Source: an uncultured Bacillota bacterium (lineage in GTDB: Bacteria > Bacillota > Clostridia > Lachnospirales > CAG-274). From it: a DNA stretch of 64,000 bases. Under the pieces are notes generated by a model, which was not told where the DNA came from, searched no databases, and saw nothing but the letters and a program-made list of their open reading frames with translations. Below, piece by piece: positions 7,529 to 17,222 of this stretch. Location of the stretch: the NCBI GenBank assembly GCA_958426775.1, contig CATZZP010000011.1:6098-70097 (forward strand), in the 5' to 3' direction. The position numbers and the translations under genes are program-made. The number at the start of each line of letters is the position of its first letter. The first letter of the stretch is position 1.

Positions 7529-10500
7529 TTAACTAAAATACTTAACACCCGAAAGGATAATCTTTTGATCTTTTTCACCGCAAACATTTTTATAAACACC
7601 ATTGCTTATACGCTCTGTATGTCCCATTTTACCGAGTACACGACCATCAGGACTTGTAATACCTTCAATAGCATAAACAGAACCGTTTGGATTATATCTG
7701 ATGTCGTAGGTAGGCTCACCGCTTGGAGCAACGTATTGAGTGGCAATCTGTCCGTTTGCCTCAAGTGCTTTAATTGTCGCCTCGTCAGCCATAAATCTAC
7801 CTTCACCGTGTGAAAAGGCTACAGTATGAATATCCCCTACCTCACTTTCCCAAAGCCAAGGTGATTTATTTGATATAATCTTTGTGTTTGCAAGACAGGA
7901 TACGTGTCTGCCGATTGTGTTAAATGTAAGGGTAGGTGAGTTATCTTCCATATCTCTGATTTCGCCGTATGGCACTAAGCCAAGCTTAATAAGTGCCTGG
8001 AAACCATTACATACACCTAACATAAGACCATCTCTGTTTTTAAGTAAATCGTTTACTGCCTCTGTTATCTTAGGATTTCTGAATACAGCGGCTATAAACT
8101 TACCTGAGCCTTCAGGTTCATCACCGGCACTAAAGCCGCCGGGTACCATAATAATCTGTGAGTTTCTTATCATTTCAGCCATTTTGTCTATAGACTGACT
8201 AAGCCACTCATTTTTAAGATTGGAAATAACTAAAGTATCTGCAACGGCACCTGCACGCTCAAAGGCTCTCAAGGTATCGTACTCACAGTTTGTACCCGGG
8301 AATACGGGTATAAGCACCCTAGGTTTGGCAATACCCTGACCTGAGGTCTTTTTAACAGATACGTTAAAGCTATTAATTTTAATATCCTTATTTTCTACAC
8401 TCTTAAAATAGTTTGTTGGGAAAATTCTTTCAAGAGGCTTAAACCATGCCTTTAATGCTTCATCAAGCGTAACAACTACACCATTTGCTAAAATTTCAGC
8501 CTTATCTGTAGTATTACCTATCACAGAATAATTATAACCCTCAAATTCCTTAACAACACTATCATCAGCAAGCTCAAGCACAAATGAGCCATAGCTTGGG
8601 TTAAATAGTTCATTATCATTTATCTCTACACCTATGCCGTTACCAAAGCTCATCTTGCTGACAGCAGCAGCTATACCACCAAAACCAATAGTTGCTGCTG
8701 ATACAACCTTCTTTTCTTTTATAAGCTTGCTAACTATAGCAAAGTTTTTCTTAAGTACTTCAAAATCAGGTGTATCATCAGCCTTATACTCTGCCGTAAG
8801 CTTTACAATCTTATGATTTGCTGCTTTAAATTCAGGAGATACAACATTATCCATATCAGTGACATCAACCGCAAAGGATACAAGGGTAGGAGGTACGTCC
8901 ATATCCTTAAATGTACCTGACATACTATCTTTACCGCCGATTGAACCTGTACCAAGCTCCATCTGAGCTGTAAATGCACCTAATAATGCAGCAAAAGGCT
9001 TGCCCCATCTTGAAGGCTCATCACCAAGCCTTTCAAAATACTCCTGGAAAGTAAGTCTTACGCTGTCGTACTTACCGCCGCCTGCAACAATCTTTGCAAC
9101 AGACTCAACAACTGCATACATAGCACCATGGAAAGGACTCCACTTTGCAACCTTAGGATTATAGCCCCAGCTCATAAGGGTTGTTGTTGTAGTTTCACCT
9201 TTAAGTACAGGTACCTTTGCAGCCATAACCTCTGTAGGTGTAAGCTGATTTTTGCCACCGAAAGGCATAAGCACGGTATTTGCACCGATAGTTGAATCAA
9301 ATCGCTCAACAAGACCCTTCTGACAAGCAACATTAAGGTCTGAAAGATTTTCAAGCCACTGAGCTTTAATATCACTGCCAACACTCTTTACCTCAGGCTT
9401 ATTTTCAGGCATTTCCACGCAAACCTCTGCATGCTGAACAGCACCGTTTGTGTCAAGGAAATCTCTTGAAATATTAACAATATCCTTATTTCTCCAGAAC
9501 ATTTCAAGACGTCTGTTATCGGTTACCTCTGCAACAACTGTAGCCTCAAGATTTTCCTCATTTGAGAAAGCAATAAATTTGTCCGCATCAGCCTTGTCTA
9601 CAACAACCGCCATTCTTTCCTGTGACTCTGAAATAGCAAGCTCTGTACCGTCTAAGCCCTCATATTTCTTCGGAACAAGGTCAAGGTTAATTTTAAGACC
9701 TTCTGCCAGCTCACCTATTGCAACAGATACACCGCCTGCACCAAAGTCGTTACATCTTTTAATCATTCTGCTGACTTCACTATTGCGGAAAAGTCTTTGT
9801 AATTTACGCTCTGTAGGAGGATTACCCTTTTGCACCTCTGCACCGCAGGTTAAGATAGAATCCTCATTATGCTCCTTAGATGAGCCTGTTGCACCACCGC
9901 AACCATCACGACCTGTACGACCGCCTACAAGTATAATTACATCGCCCTTAGCAGGACGCTCTCTTATAACATCACTCTTTTTAGCTGCACCGATTACGGC
10001 ACCGATTTCCATTCTCTTAGCTACATAGCCCTCATCGTAAATTTCAGCTACCTGACCTGTAGCAAGTCCTATCTGGTTACCATATGAGCTATAGCCGTGT
10101 GCCGCACCTGTTGTAAGCTTTCTCTGAGGAAGCTTGCCATGAAGGGTATCGGCAACAGATGTACGTGGGTCACCACAGCCTGTTACACGCATAGCCTGGT
10201 ATACATAGCTTCTGCCTGAAAGTGGGTCACGTATAGCACCGCCCAAGCAGGTTGCTGCACCACCGAAAGGCTCTATCTCTGTTGGGTGATTATGAGTTTC
10301 ATTCTTAAACATAATCAGCCAATCCTCTGTTTTACCGTCAATATCTACAGGTACTACAATACTGCAAGCATTAATTTCCTCTGATTCGTCAAGGTTATCA
10401 AGCTTACCCTCAGCCTTTAAGGCTCTCATGCCCATTACAGCAATATCCATAAGACAGATACTCTTGTTTTCTCTGCCAAGCTCTTTTCTTTTAGCAAGAT

Positions 10501-11269
10501 AAAGATTGTAAGCCGCCTCAATAGGCTTTTTATATTCACCGTCTTTAATAGTTACACTGTCAATATTGGTTGAAAAAGTAGTATGTCTGCAATGGTCTGA
10601 CCAATATGTATCAATAACTCTGATTTCAGTTACTGATGGATTTCTTTTTTCGGCATCTCTGAAGTAGTCACGACAGAAAAGAATATCCGCATCACTCATA
10701 GCAAGACCCATTTCGCCTCTTAAAGCCTTAACCTCATCATCACTCTTAGTGATAAAGTCCTCAACTATGGCTACATCAGAAGGAACGTTAAGCTTCATTT
10801 TAAGAGAGTCAGGCTTGTCCATTGATGCCTCACGAGAGTCAACAGGGTTAATACAGTAGTTCTTGATTTTATCAATTTCCTCCTGTGTGAGCTTGCCCTT
10901 TAAAACATATATTTTAGCACAAGCAATAAGTGTATTATCATCACCTGAAATAATCTGGATACACTGCATACATGAGTCTGCTCTCTGGTCATACTGACCC
11001 GGAAGATACTCCATACCAAAGCAAGCCTCGTCCTCAGCCATATTAAAGCTTTCCTCATAGATTATATCAACAGCAGGCTCTGAAAATACGGTTTTCTTAG
11101 CCTTTTCATAGGTATCCTCTCCGATACCCTCTGCATCATATCTGTTAAGAATACGTAAGCCCTCGAGATTTGTAATTTCAAGATTTCCTCTTATGTCATT
11201 AAGAAGCTGACCCGCTTCAATGTTACAGCCGGGCTTTTTTTCAACATAAACTCTCTTAATTTCAGCCAT
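7529..11269 (-). CDS. purL: Phosphoribosylformylglycinamidine synthase (single-chain)
   Basis: Converts FGAR, glutamine and ATP to FGAM, the fourth step of purine synthesis. 1246 residues in one chain: an N-terminal region, two AIR-synthase-like ATP-binding/catalytic halves (about 180-950), and a C-terminal class I glutaminase domain (about 990-1240). The glutaminase carries the nucleophile in LGVCNGFQAL and the histidine in AFSHGEGRF. The single-chain form is the one seen in many Clostridia, in place of the separate PurS-PurQ-PurL of Bacillus. Start supported by GAAAGGA. It lies 85 bp after tgt and apart from the other pur genes (purK-purE at 59.9 kb). Confidence 0.96.
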   Translation of the reverse strand: MAEIKRVYVEKKPGCNIEAGQLLNDIRGNLEITNLEGLRILNRYDAEGIGEDTYEKAKKTVFSEPAVDIIYEESFNMAEDEACFGMEYLPGQYDQRADSCMQCIQIISGDDNTLIACAKIYVLKGKLTQEEIDKIKNYCINPVDSREASMDKPDSLKMKLNVPSDVAIVEDFITKSDDEVKALRGEMGLAMSDADILFCRDYFRDAEKRNPSVTEIRVIDTYWSDHCRHTTFSTNIDSVTIKDGEYKKPIEAAYNLYLAKRKELGRENKSICLMDIAVMGMRALKAEGKLDNLDESEEINACSIVVPVDIDGKTEDWLIMFKNETHNHPTEIEPFGGAATCLGGAIRDPLSGRSYVYQAMRVTGCGDPRTSVADTLHGKLPQRKLTTGAAHGYSSYGNQIGLATGQVAEIYDEGYVAKRMEIGAVIGAAKKSDVIRERPAKGDVIILVGGRTGRDGCGGATGSSKEHNEDSILTCGAEVQKGNPPTERKLQRLFRNSEVSRMIKRCNDFGAGGVSVAIGELAEGLKINLDLVPKKYEGLDGTELAISESQERMAVVVDKADADKFIAFSNEENLEATVVAEVTDNRRLEMFWRNKDIVNISRDFLDTNGAVQHAEVCVEMPENKPEVKSVGSDIKAQWLENLSDLNVACQKGLVERFDSTIGANTVLMPFGGKNQLTPTEVMAAKVPVLKGETTTTTLMSWGYNPKVAKWSPFHGAMYAVVESVAKIVAGGGKYDSVRLTFQEYFERLGDEPSRWGKPFAALLGAFTAQMELGTGSIGGKDSMSGTFKDMDVPPTLVSFAVDVTDMDNVVSPEFKAANHKIVKLTAEYKADDTPDFEVLKKNFAIVSKLIKEKKVVSAATIGFGGIAAAVSKMSFGNGIGVEINDNELFNPSYGSFVLELADDSVVKEFEGYNYSVIGNTTDKAEILANGVVVTLDEALKAWFKPLERIFPTNYFKSVENKDIKINSFNVSVKKTSGQGIAKPRVLIPVFPGTNCEYDTLRAFERAGAVADTLVISNLKNEWLSQSIDKMAEMIRNSQIIMVPGGFSAGDEPEGSGKFIAAVFRNPKITEAVNDLLKNRDGLMLGVCNGFQALIKLGLVPYGEIRDMEDNSPTLTFNTIGRHVSCLANTKIISNKSPWLWESEVGDIHTVAFSHGEGRFMADEATIKALEANGQIATQYVAPSGEPTYDIRYNPNGSVYAIEGITSPDGRVLGKMGHTERISNGVYKNVCGEKDQKIILSGVKYFS

Positions 11270-11354
11270 TTTCTTCGTCCTTTCCTACTCCAAAAATTAA
11301 ATATACTTATAAATTTATTTTATCACTTTTTTGGGAATAAGTAAATAATTACTT

Positions 11355-12497
11355 TTATTTTCTCTTACTGTCAAGCTCCTTAAAGCCCTCAAGTCGCATA
11401 GCCTTATATTGGCTAAATCTGCCCTCGTCAAGAGCAAGCCTTATCTCCTCCATCATATTGTTGAAGAAGTAAAGATTGTGCATTACACAAAGACGCATGG
11501 CAAGCATTTCCTTAGCTTTAAACAGATGTCTTATATATGCCTTTGAATATCTTTGACAGGTTGGACAGTTACACTCCTCTGATATGGGAGTATGGTCAAG
11601 CTCATACTGTGCATTAAACAAGTTTAATTTACCCCTGTTTGTATATACATGAGCATGTCTGCCGTTACGTGCGGGTAAAACACAGTCAAAAAAGTCCACA
11701 CCTCTGTCAACAGCCTCTAAAATATTAGCAGGTGTACCAACACCCATCAAATATGTTGGCTTATTTTGAGGCAAATATGGTACAACATTTTCTAATACGT
11801 CATACATCTCCTCATGACTTTCTCCTACTGCAAGACCACCTATTGCATAACCTGCCATATCAAGGTCGGCTATTGTCTTGGCATGCTCAATTCTTATATC
11901 GTTATAGGTACCACCTTGATTTATGCCGAACAAAAGCTGATTTTTATTTATAGTATCATCCAAACTGTTGAGATTGTTCATTTCAGCTATACAACGATGA
12001 AGCCACCTTGTTGTACGTGCAACTGAATTTTCCATATAATTTCTGTCTGCCTTTGACGGAGGACATTCATCAAATGCCATAGCAATGGTTGAGGCAAGGT
12101 TTGATTGTATCTGCATACTATCTTCCGGACCCATAAAAATTTTTCTGCCGTCTATATGTGAATTAAAGTAAACTCCCTCCTCCTTAATCTTTCTCAAGGT
12201 TGTTAAAGAGAATACCTGAAAGCCGCCTGAATCGGTTAATATTGGTCTGTCCCACACCATAAACTTATGCAAGCCGCCAAGCTTTTTAACAACCTTATCA
12301 CCTGGTCTTAAATGAAGATGATAGGTGTTTGAAAGCTCAACCTGACATTTAAGATTTTTTAAATCAGAGGTGTCTACAGCACCCTTAATAGCAGCGGCTG
12401 TACCCACATTCATAAAAACCGGAGTTTCAATTACGCCATGTACGGTGTGAAATCTACCTCTCTTCGCTCTTCCCTCTGTCTTTAATAATTCATACAT
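11355..12497 (-). CDS. tgt: Queuine/preQ1 tRNA-guanine transglycosylase
   Basis: Exchanges the wobble guanine 34 of tRNA-Asp, -Asn, -His and -Tyr for preQ1, on the way to queuosine. 380 residues, TIM barrel. The catalytic aspartate lies in DSGGFQVF (near residue 90), the second in the segment DFFDCVLPARNGRH (near 270), and the zinc site is formed by the C-terminal CNC..C..H cluster (about 310-345). The start overlaps the folBK stop by 8 bases, so it is the last gene of the folate operon. Folate and queuosine share the FolE product, which may explain the linkage. queF and queT lie elsewhere in the window. Confidence 0.96.
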   Translation of the reverse strand: MYELLKTEGRAKRGRFHTVHGVIETPVFMNVGTAAAIKGAVDTSDLKNLKCQVELSNTYHLHLRPGDKVVKKLGGLHKFMVWDRPILTDSGGFQVFSLTTLRKIKEEGVYFNSHIDGRKIFMGPEDSMQIQSNLASTIAMAFDECPPSKADRNYMENSVARTTRWLHRCIAEMNNLNSLDDTINKNQLLFGINQGGTYNDIRIEHAKTIADLDMAGYAIGGLAVGESHEEMYDVLENVVPYLPQNKPTYLMGVGTPANILEAVDRGVDFFDCVLPARNGRHAHVYTNRGKLNLFNAQYELDHTPISEECNCPTCQRYSKAYIRHLFKAKEMLAMRLCVMHNLYFFNNMMEEIRLALDEGRFSQYKAMRLEGFKELDSKRK

Positions 12498-13320
12498 TTA
12501 TATTTTCTCCCAAAACTAAATTAAACAGTTCTCCTATACTCTTGTTTAGTACAGGGTGTTTTTCATAAGGTGCAATATCATTAAGAGGACGTAGCACAAA
12601 CTCACGTTTATCCATTTCCTTGTGAGGAATAGTTAAACGTTCCTCGTTCATTATACAGCTCTCATAAAGCACTATGTCCATATCAAGGGTTCTTGGTCCC
12701 CAATGTATTATTCTCTCTCTGTTGTTATCCATTTCAATCTTATTAACAAGTGTAAGCAATTCATAAGGTGAATATAAGGTTTCTATCTCTACACAGCAAT
12801 TTAAAAAATCATCTTGTTCTACTTCTCCCACAGGCTTTGTTGTGTAGAACGGAGAAATTTTAGTTACCCTGCAACCCTCGTTATTATTTAACGCTTCAAT
12901 GCCGTTGTTAAGATATGTTTTAGTATCGCCTATATTTGAGCCTAAGCTTATATAGGCCTTTTTCCAGCCACGTTCTATCTCAATGCTTACATAGTCAAGG
13001 CTTTGCATGATAGGTGCCCAAGGCTTGCGTATTTCAACTTTAAGACTTTTCACCTTGTCAAATTTGATTAGTAAATGCCTTGCAAGCTTTTCGGCTACTG
13101 TTTCAATAAGCTTAAAGGTATTACCCTGTACAAAGGCTTTTATTTCATTACAAACCAAGGCGTAATTAACAGACTCATTCAAATCGTCATTTAAGCCCGC
13201 CTGTCTTGTGTCAACAAATAGCACAACACTTACCAAAAACTTCTGCCCAAGGGCATTTTCTTCCTTTAAAACACCGTGATTTGCAAAAATCTCAAGATTT
13301 TTAATGTTGATAGTATCCAT
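12490..13320 (-). CDS. folBK: Fused dihydroneopterin aldolase / HPPK
   Basis: A 276-residue bifunctional protein. Residues 1 to about 117 are dihydroneopterin aldolase (FolB), which cleaves dihydroneopterin to 6-hydroxymethyl-dihydropterin and glycolaldehyde. Residues about 119-276 are 6-hydroxymethyl-dihydropterin pyrophosphokinase (FolK), with SLGSNIGD near 125 and the catalytic segment WGPRTLDMDI near 210. Such fusions are known in several Firmicutes and channel consecutive steps. The start is one base beyond the folP stop and its Shine-Dalgarno lies within folP, so translation is coupled. Confidence 0.94.
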   Translation of the reverse strand: MDTINIKNLEIFANHGVLKEENALGQKFLVSVVLFVDTRQAGLNDDLNESVNYALVCNEIKAFVQGNTFKLIETVAEKLARHLLIKFDKVKSLKVEIRKPWAPIMQSLDYVSIEIERGWKKAYISLGSNIGDTKTYLNNGIEALNNNEGCRVTKISPFYTTKPVGEVEQDDFLNCCVEIETLYSPYELLTLVNKIEMDNNRERIIHWGPRTLDMDIVLYESCIMNEERLTIPHKEMDKREFVLRPLNDIAPYEKHPVLNKSIGELFNLVLGENINV

Positions 13321-13321
13321 T

Positions 13322-14125
13322 TTAGTACCTTCCTAAAATTTTCTCTGTCATAGTAATAACCCTTTTATTTTCCTTTATATCATGAACCCTTACAAAAAGA
13401 CAATCCTTAAGTACAGCAAGAACAGTTGTAGCAAGAGTACCCTCCAGTCTTTCATCGGCAGGCAAATCAAGAGCATTGCCTATCATGGATTTACGTGAAG
13501 ATGCATAGAGAATAGGATAGCCTAAGCTATGTAAAAGTTCTGTTTTATTAGTTATTTCAAGATTTTGTTCAAAGGTTTTACCAAAGCCTACACCCGGGTC
13601 AATTAAAATCTTATCATCTGTTACACCTGCGGACTTTGCTATACTTATGCTTTCCTTAAGGTCAGATAATACGTCCTTTAAAAAATCAGAGTACTCTGCC
13701 TTTTCTCTGTTGTGCATAAGACAACAAGGAAGATTATACTGTGCAGCAAGCTCAGCAATTTTATTATCATACTTAAAGCCCCATATATCGTTTAACAGGT
13801 CAGCACCCACCTCAATTGCAGAATGTGCGACCTTACTTTTATAGGTATCAATTGAAACAGGAATATCAAATTCAGCTTTAATTTTTTCTATTACAGGCAC
13901 CACACGCTGAATTTCCTCATCATCCGTAATCTGAATATGTCCGGGGCGAGTAGATTCACCGCCTACATCAATAATATCTGCACCTTCATTAATCATTCTT
14001 TCAGCATGTTTTAAAGCCTTGTCAAGGCTATTGAATTTACCTCCGTCCGAAAAAGAATCAGGGGTAACATTAAGTATACCCATAATATATGTTCTGTCCT
14101 TAAACTCCCTATTACCTATTATCAT
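13322..14125 (-). CDS. folP: Dihydropteroate synthase
   Basis: Condenses hydroxymethyl-dihydropterin diphosphate with p-aminobenzoate to dihydropteroate; the target of sulfonamides. 267 residues, TIM barrel. The signature MGILNVTPDSFSDGG is at about 15-29 and DVGGESTRPG near 57-66, with the C-terminal basic segment RVHDIKE near 245. Part of the folC-folE-HD-folP-folBK-tgt run with 1-base spacing on both sides. A p-aminobenzoate source is not in this operon; the trpE-trpG pair at 37 kb is in a tryptophan operon but trpG could serve both. Confidence 0.97.
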   Translation of the reverse strand: MIIGNREFKDRTYIMGILNVTPDSFSDGGKFNSLDKALKHAERMINEGADIIDVGGESTRPGHIQITDDEEIQRVVPVIEKIKAEFDIPVSIDTYKSKVAHSAIEVGADLLNDIWGFKYDNKIAELAAQYNLPCCLMHNREKAEYSDFLKDVLSDLKESISIAKSAGVTDDKILIDPGVGFGKTFEQNLEITNKTELLHSLGYPILYASSRKSMIGNALDLPADERLEGTLATTVLAVLKDCLFVRVHDIKENKRVITMTEKILGRY

Positions 14126-14126
14126 T

Positions 14127-14600
14127 TTAATACCTCAAATCAAGATTTTTCTTTTCAATGCTCCAATTACATTTTTCCCGAGCTTTACAGGAAAAACAAG
14201 CTCTTGACAACTTGTCGGCTCTATAGATTATATTTGAAAGCTCACTGTCAGAGCCTTTAGTCCTATGCTCAAATATCGCCTTTATTATATCTGATTTTTC
14301 GTCAACAGAATAATCTGTTTCCTCTAAAAGCTCCTTAGCAATATCTACACTTGTAATATGATGTCCTATACCTGTTTTATACTGTTCTCCCTTTCCTATA
14401 TCATGTAAAAGAGCTGTTGCATAAATAACATCTTTTTTTATGTTAAGATTTTCCTCAAGGTTAATTATATATGCAATTCTTGCAACATCAAAAAGATGCT
14501 CATAGCCATGCCTGCAATATATTCTATCCTTTTCAAGCTCTGCAATTTCGTTAATTAAGCTGATATATCTTTTGTTATTTAGAATTTTGTCGTATCTCAT
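14127..14600 (-). CDS. HD-domain phosphohydrolase within the folate operon
   Basis: 157 residues. The metal-binding HD pattern is complete: H35, H66-D67 (in LLHDIGKG), and D129, with a further histidine at 112. The C-terminal 25 residues carry a C135-x2-C138-x5-C144 cluster that could bind a metal. It overlaps folE by 4 bases and is followed by folP at 1 base, so it is co-translated with folate genes. The folate pathway needs removal of the three phosphates from dihydroneopterin triphosphate, and no Nudix FolQ is in this operon. HD proteins that act on pterin compounds are known (archaeal MptB), so a role in this step is a reasonable but untested inference. Confidence 0.85.
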   Translation of the reverse strand: MRYDKILNNKRYISLINEIAELEKDRIYCRHGYEHLFDVARIAYIINLEENLNIKKDVIYATALLHDIGKGEQYKTGIGHHITSVDIAKELLEETDYSVDEKSDIIKAIFEHRTKGSDSELSNIIYRADKLSRACFSCKAREKCNWSIEKKNLDLRY

Positions 14601-15148
14601 TTTATCATATTAAAAAAAGTTGCTCTAAGCTCACTATCCTCGTTAAATATACCCTTTGTTACATAGCTGAAAGTTTTTGTGCCGGGCTTTTTAACACCTC
14701 TCATTGTCATACAGGTATGCTCTGCCTCAATAGCAACCATAACACCCTTAGTATCAAGGTTTGTCATAATTGCATCTGCAATTTGCTCTGTCATTTTTTC
14801 CTGTATCTGAGGGCGTTTTGCAAAAACCTCTACGGTACGTGCAAGCTTGCTTATACCAACAACCTTTCCGTTTGGTATATAGGCTATATGTGCATAACCG
14901 AAAAAGGGCATTAAATGATGCTCGCAGGTTGAAAAAAATTGAATGTCTTTTTCAAGAACCATTGAGCTGTTTTCTACAGTAAAGGTTTTATCTAAATGCT
15001 CCAACGCATTTTGCGTAAGCCCTGCAAAAATCTCCTCATACATACGTGCAACTCTTTCAGGGGTTTCAATAAGTCCTTCACGATTTATATCCTCACCTAC
15101 ACCCTCTAATATAAGTCTGACACCCTGCATTATTTTTTCCTTATCCAT
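14597..15148 (-). CDS. folE: GTP cyclohydrolase I
   Basis: Opens GTP to 7,8-dihydroneopterin triphosphate and formate, the first step of folate synthesis and of queuosine synthesis. 183 residues. Zinc ligands C75, H78 and C146 are present, with the motif CEHHLMPFFG after C75 and the EHTCMTMRG segment around C146. Start supported by AAGGAG; the stop overlaps the next start as ATGA, and the start lies inside the folC end. Length is normal for the short bacterial form (FolE1). Confidence 0.97.
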   Translation of the reverse strand: MDKEKIMQGVRLILEGVGEDINREGLIETPERVARMYEEIFAGLTQNALEHLDKTFTVENSSMVLEKDIQFFSTCEHHLMPFFGYAHIAYIPNGKVVGISKLARTVEVFAKRPQIQEKMTEQIADAIMTNLDTKGVMVAIEAEHTCMTMRGVKKPGTKTFSYVTKGIFNEDSELRATFFNMIK

Positions 15149-16418
15149 TGTATTGCTCCTTGTACTTGTTTATATACTCCGTTATATCTCCCATAAAGCT
15201 TAATGAACCAAATGCAACAGTTATATATTCCTTTTGATTAAGGCAATAGTATACTGCGTTTTTTAAGTTTGTTTCTTCAACATTTTTATTATAATTCTTA
15301 ACAGCTTGTGCTAAAACAGAGGCATCTAGACCTCTTGATGTAGGTGGTTTAATTGTAAAAACCTTTTCAGCCAAAGCTACAGTGTTTTTAACTATACCCT
15401 CATAGTCTTTATCAGAAAATACACCTATTATAAAAAGCATTTTTTTACCTTTAAAATATAACTCAAGGCTGTTTCTAAGTCTTATTGCTCCGTCAGGGTT
15501 ATGTGCTCCGTCAAGTATAAAAACTGGATTACTGTTGACTATTTCAAAGCGACTTCCCCAGTGTGCATTTTTCATACCTGTATAAACGGCACTTTCCGAT
15601 AAATTAAAGCCCTTATTTTTAATTGCATCTAAACACTGTATTGCAAGTGCGGCATTTTCAAGCTGATAATCACCCAACATGGAAATTTCAATATTTTTAT
15701 AGTGCTTATAACTGAATAACTGGCTTGTACTTTTAAATACTTTATCTGTTATATCAAGCTTATTTACTTTATGATAATTTACATTCAGACCGATACAGTG
15801 TTCTGCAATTATTTTATTTACGGTTGGAACTTGTTCTATAGCAACAACCTCAGTATCCGATTTAATTATACCGCATTTTTCTCTTGCTATTTCTTCTATT
15901 GTATCACCCAACAAGGCTGTATGGTCAAGGCTGATAGAAGTCAACACTGTAATTAAATTATTATCAACTACATTTGTAGCGTCACTTTTACCACCTAAGC
16001 CACACTCAATTATCGAAAAATCACATTTTTCCTCTTTAAAATAACATAGAGCCAGTGCGGTTTCAAGCTCAAAGCCTGTAGGATTAAAATCTATTTCGTC
16101 TGCAGCATCAGAAACCCTTGTCATAAGATTGGCAAAGCTATCAGAGTCAATATTTCTGCCGTTTATCTGAAAACGCTCTTCATAACAGTATACAGTAGGC
16201 GACACAAAGCGTCCTACCTTATAGCCTGCCTGTATAAGAACATTTGAAATAAATGTGCCTACAGACCCCTTGCCATTTGTGCCTGCAATATGTATAATAT
16301 TCTGAGTAGTATGTGGGTTATTAAGTTTATTAACAAGAGCTGTTACAGCATCTAAGCCGTATACACTGCCTCTCTTGTAACAAATATCAATATAATTCCT
16401 GGCTTCAATATAATTCAT
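15141..16418 (-). CDS. folC: Dihydrofolate/folylpolyglutamate synthase
   Basis: Mur-ligase family enzyme that adds glutamate to dihydropteroate (giving dihydrofolate) and then extends the polyglutamate tail of folates. 425 residues. The P-loop AGTNGKGS is at 45-52, and the C-terminal Mur ligase domain begins near residue 290. First gene of the folC-folE-HD-folP-folBK-tgt operon, overlapping folE by 8 bases. Shine-Dalgarno GAAGGA before the ATG. The 180-bp gap upstream is shared with a divergent membrane-protein gene and must hold the operon promoter, which I cannot pin down. Confidence 0.94.
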   Translation of the reverse strand: MNYIEARNYIDICYKRGSVYGLDAVTALVNKLNNPHTTQNIIHIAGTNGKGSVGTFISNVLIQAGYKVGRFVSPTVYCYEERFQINGRNIDSDSFANLMTRVSDAADEIDFNPTGFELETALALCYFKEEKCDFSIIECGLGGKSDATNVVDNNLITVLTSISLDHTALLGDTIEEIAREKCGIIKSDTEVVAIEQVPTVNKIIAEHCIGLNVNYHKVNKLDITDKVFKSTSQLFSYKHYKNIEISMLGDYQLENAALAIQCLDAIKNKGFNLSESAVYTGMKNAHWGSRFEIVNSNPVFILDGAHNPDGAIRLRNSLELYFKGKKMLFIIGVFSDKDYEGIVKNTVALAEKVFTIKPPTSRGLDASVLAQAVKNYNKNVEETNLKNAVYYCLNQKEYITVAFGSLSFMGDITEYINKYKEQYNG

Positions 16419-16598
16419 TACCTGTTCCTTCTTTAAACATAACTATTGTACAGTATAACATAAAAATTAAAATTTAACAAGATTATCTAAGCTTTTATGT
16501 TGATATTTAAAAAATATTTTAAAAAATAAAAAACTTTTGCAATTTTTATCGTATATAATTTTATCAATCAAATTAAATTAAATATGGAGGGAGTAGCT

Positions 16599-17216
16599 AT
16601 GTCAAACAAAATTTTTGGTATTTTGCTTGGTGTTTTGCTGATTTTAGGCGGCATTTTTTATTTTTTCAGAGATGAAATTAACATAAGCTATAGTGCTGTT
16701 TGTGCTGTTTTCCTGGGTATAGCCTTTATTGTTATGTACTTTAAAAGCAAAAGAAAGTGGACAATATTGCCCGGTATATATCTGCTCTATTTAGGTCTTG
16801 CAAGAGTGCTTTTATCTGATATTGATGTTTACAGCTATGTTGTAACTGCAAACTTCTTTTTAGCACCCGGTACTATATTTTTAATATTATACTTCACCTC
16901 TTCCAAAAAAGGTGCTTTTCTTACCTTTGGCACAATCCTTTGTTCAATAGGTGCGAGTGTAATTCTTTCAGGAATTTATGATTTTCAGTACATTAATATA
17001 TTTTTACTTTCCATTGGCATAGGTTTTGTGTTAAACTATATCTTAAGTTTTGATTTTAAAAACAGCACACCTCTTGTTGTAGGTATTATACTTGTATTGC
17101 TTTCAACAAGAAAGGTTCTGAGCATGACCGGCTATACTGATGTTATTATATCACTTGCATTAGTAATGCTTGGCTTTGTTGTAATTATTACAACTCTTTT
17201 TAATAAGGAGGTTTAA
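16599..17216 (+). CDS. Multi-pass membrane protein of unknown function
   Basis: About 205 residues with seven or so hydrophobic helices and short loops, beginning MSNKIFGILLGVLLILGG. The ATG at 16599 is chosen because the Shine-Dalgarno GGAGGG sits seven bases upstream; an ATG at 16584 would lie before that site. I do not recognise a named family, and the pattern of evenly spaced hydrophobic segments resembles small sensor-like membrane domains. It is followed at 6 bases by an RseC-family gene, so the two are probably co-transcribed. There is no catalytic motif. Confidence 0.75.
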   Translation: MSNKIFGILLGVLLILGGIFYFFRDEINISYSAVCAVFLGIAFIVMYFKSKRKWTILPGIYLLYLGLARVLLSDIDVYSYVVTANFFLAPGTIFLILYFTSSKKGAFLTFGTILCSIGASVILSGIYDFQYINIFLLSIGIGFVLNYILSFDFKNSTPLVVGIILVLLSTRKVLSMTGYTDVIISLALVMLGFVVIITTLFNKEV

Positions 17217-17222
17217 TTTTAA

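Noticed and set aside
9450..10028. Long plus-strand reading frame inside purL
   Set aside because: It is antisense to a highly conserved enzyme, has low-complexity Ser/Leu/Pro composition and no ribosome-binding site.
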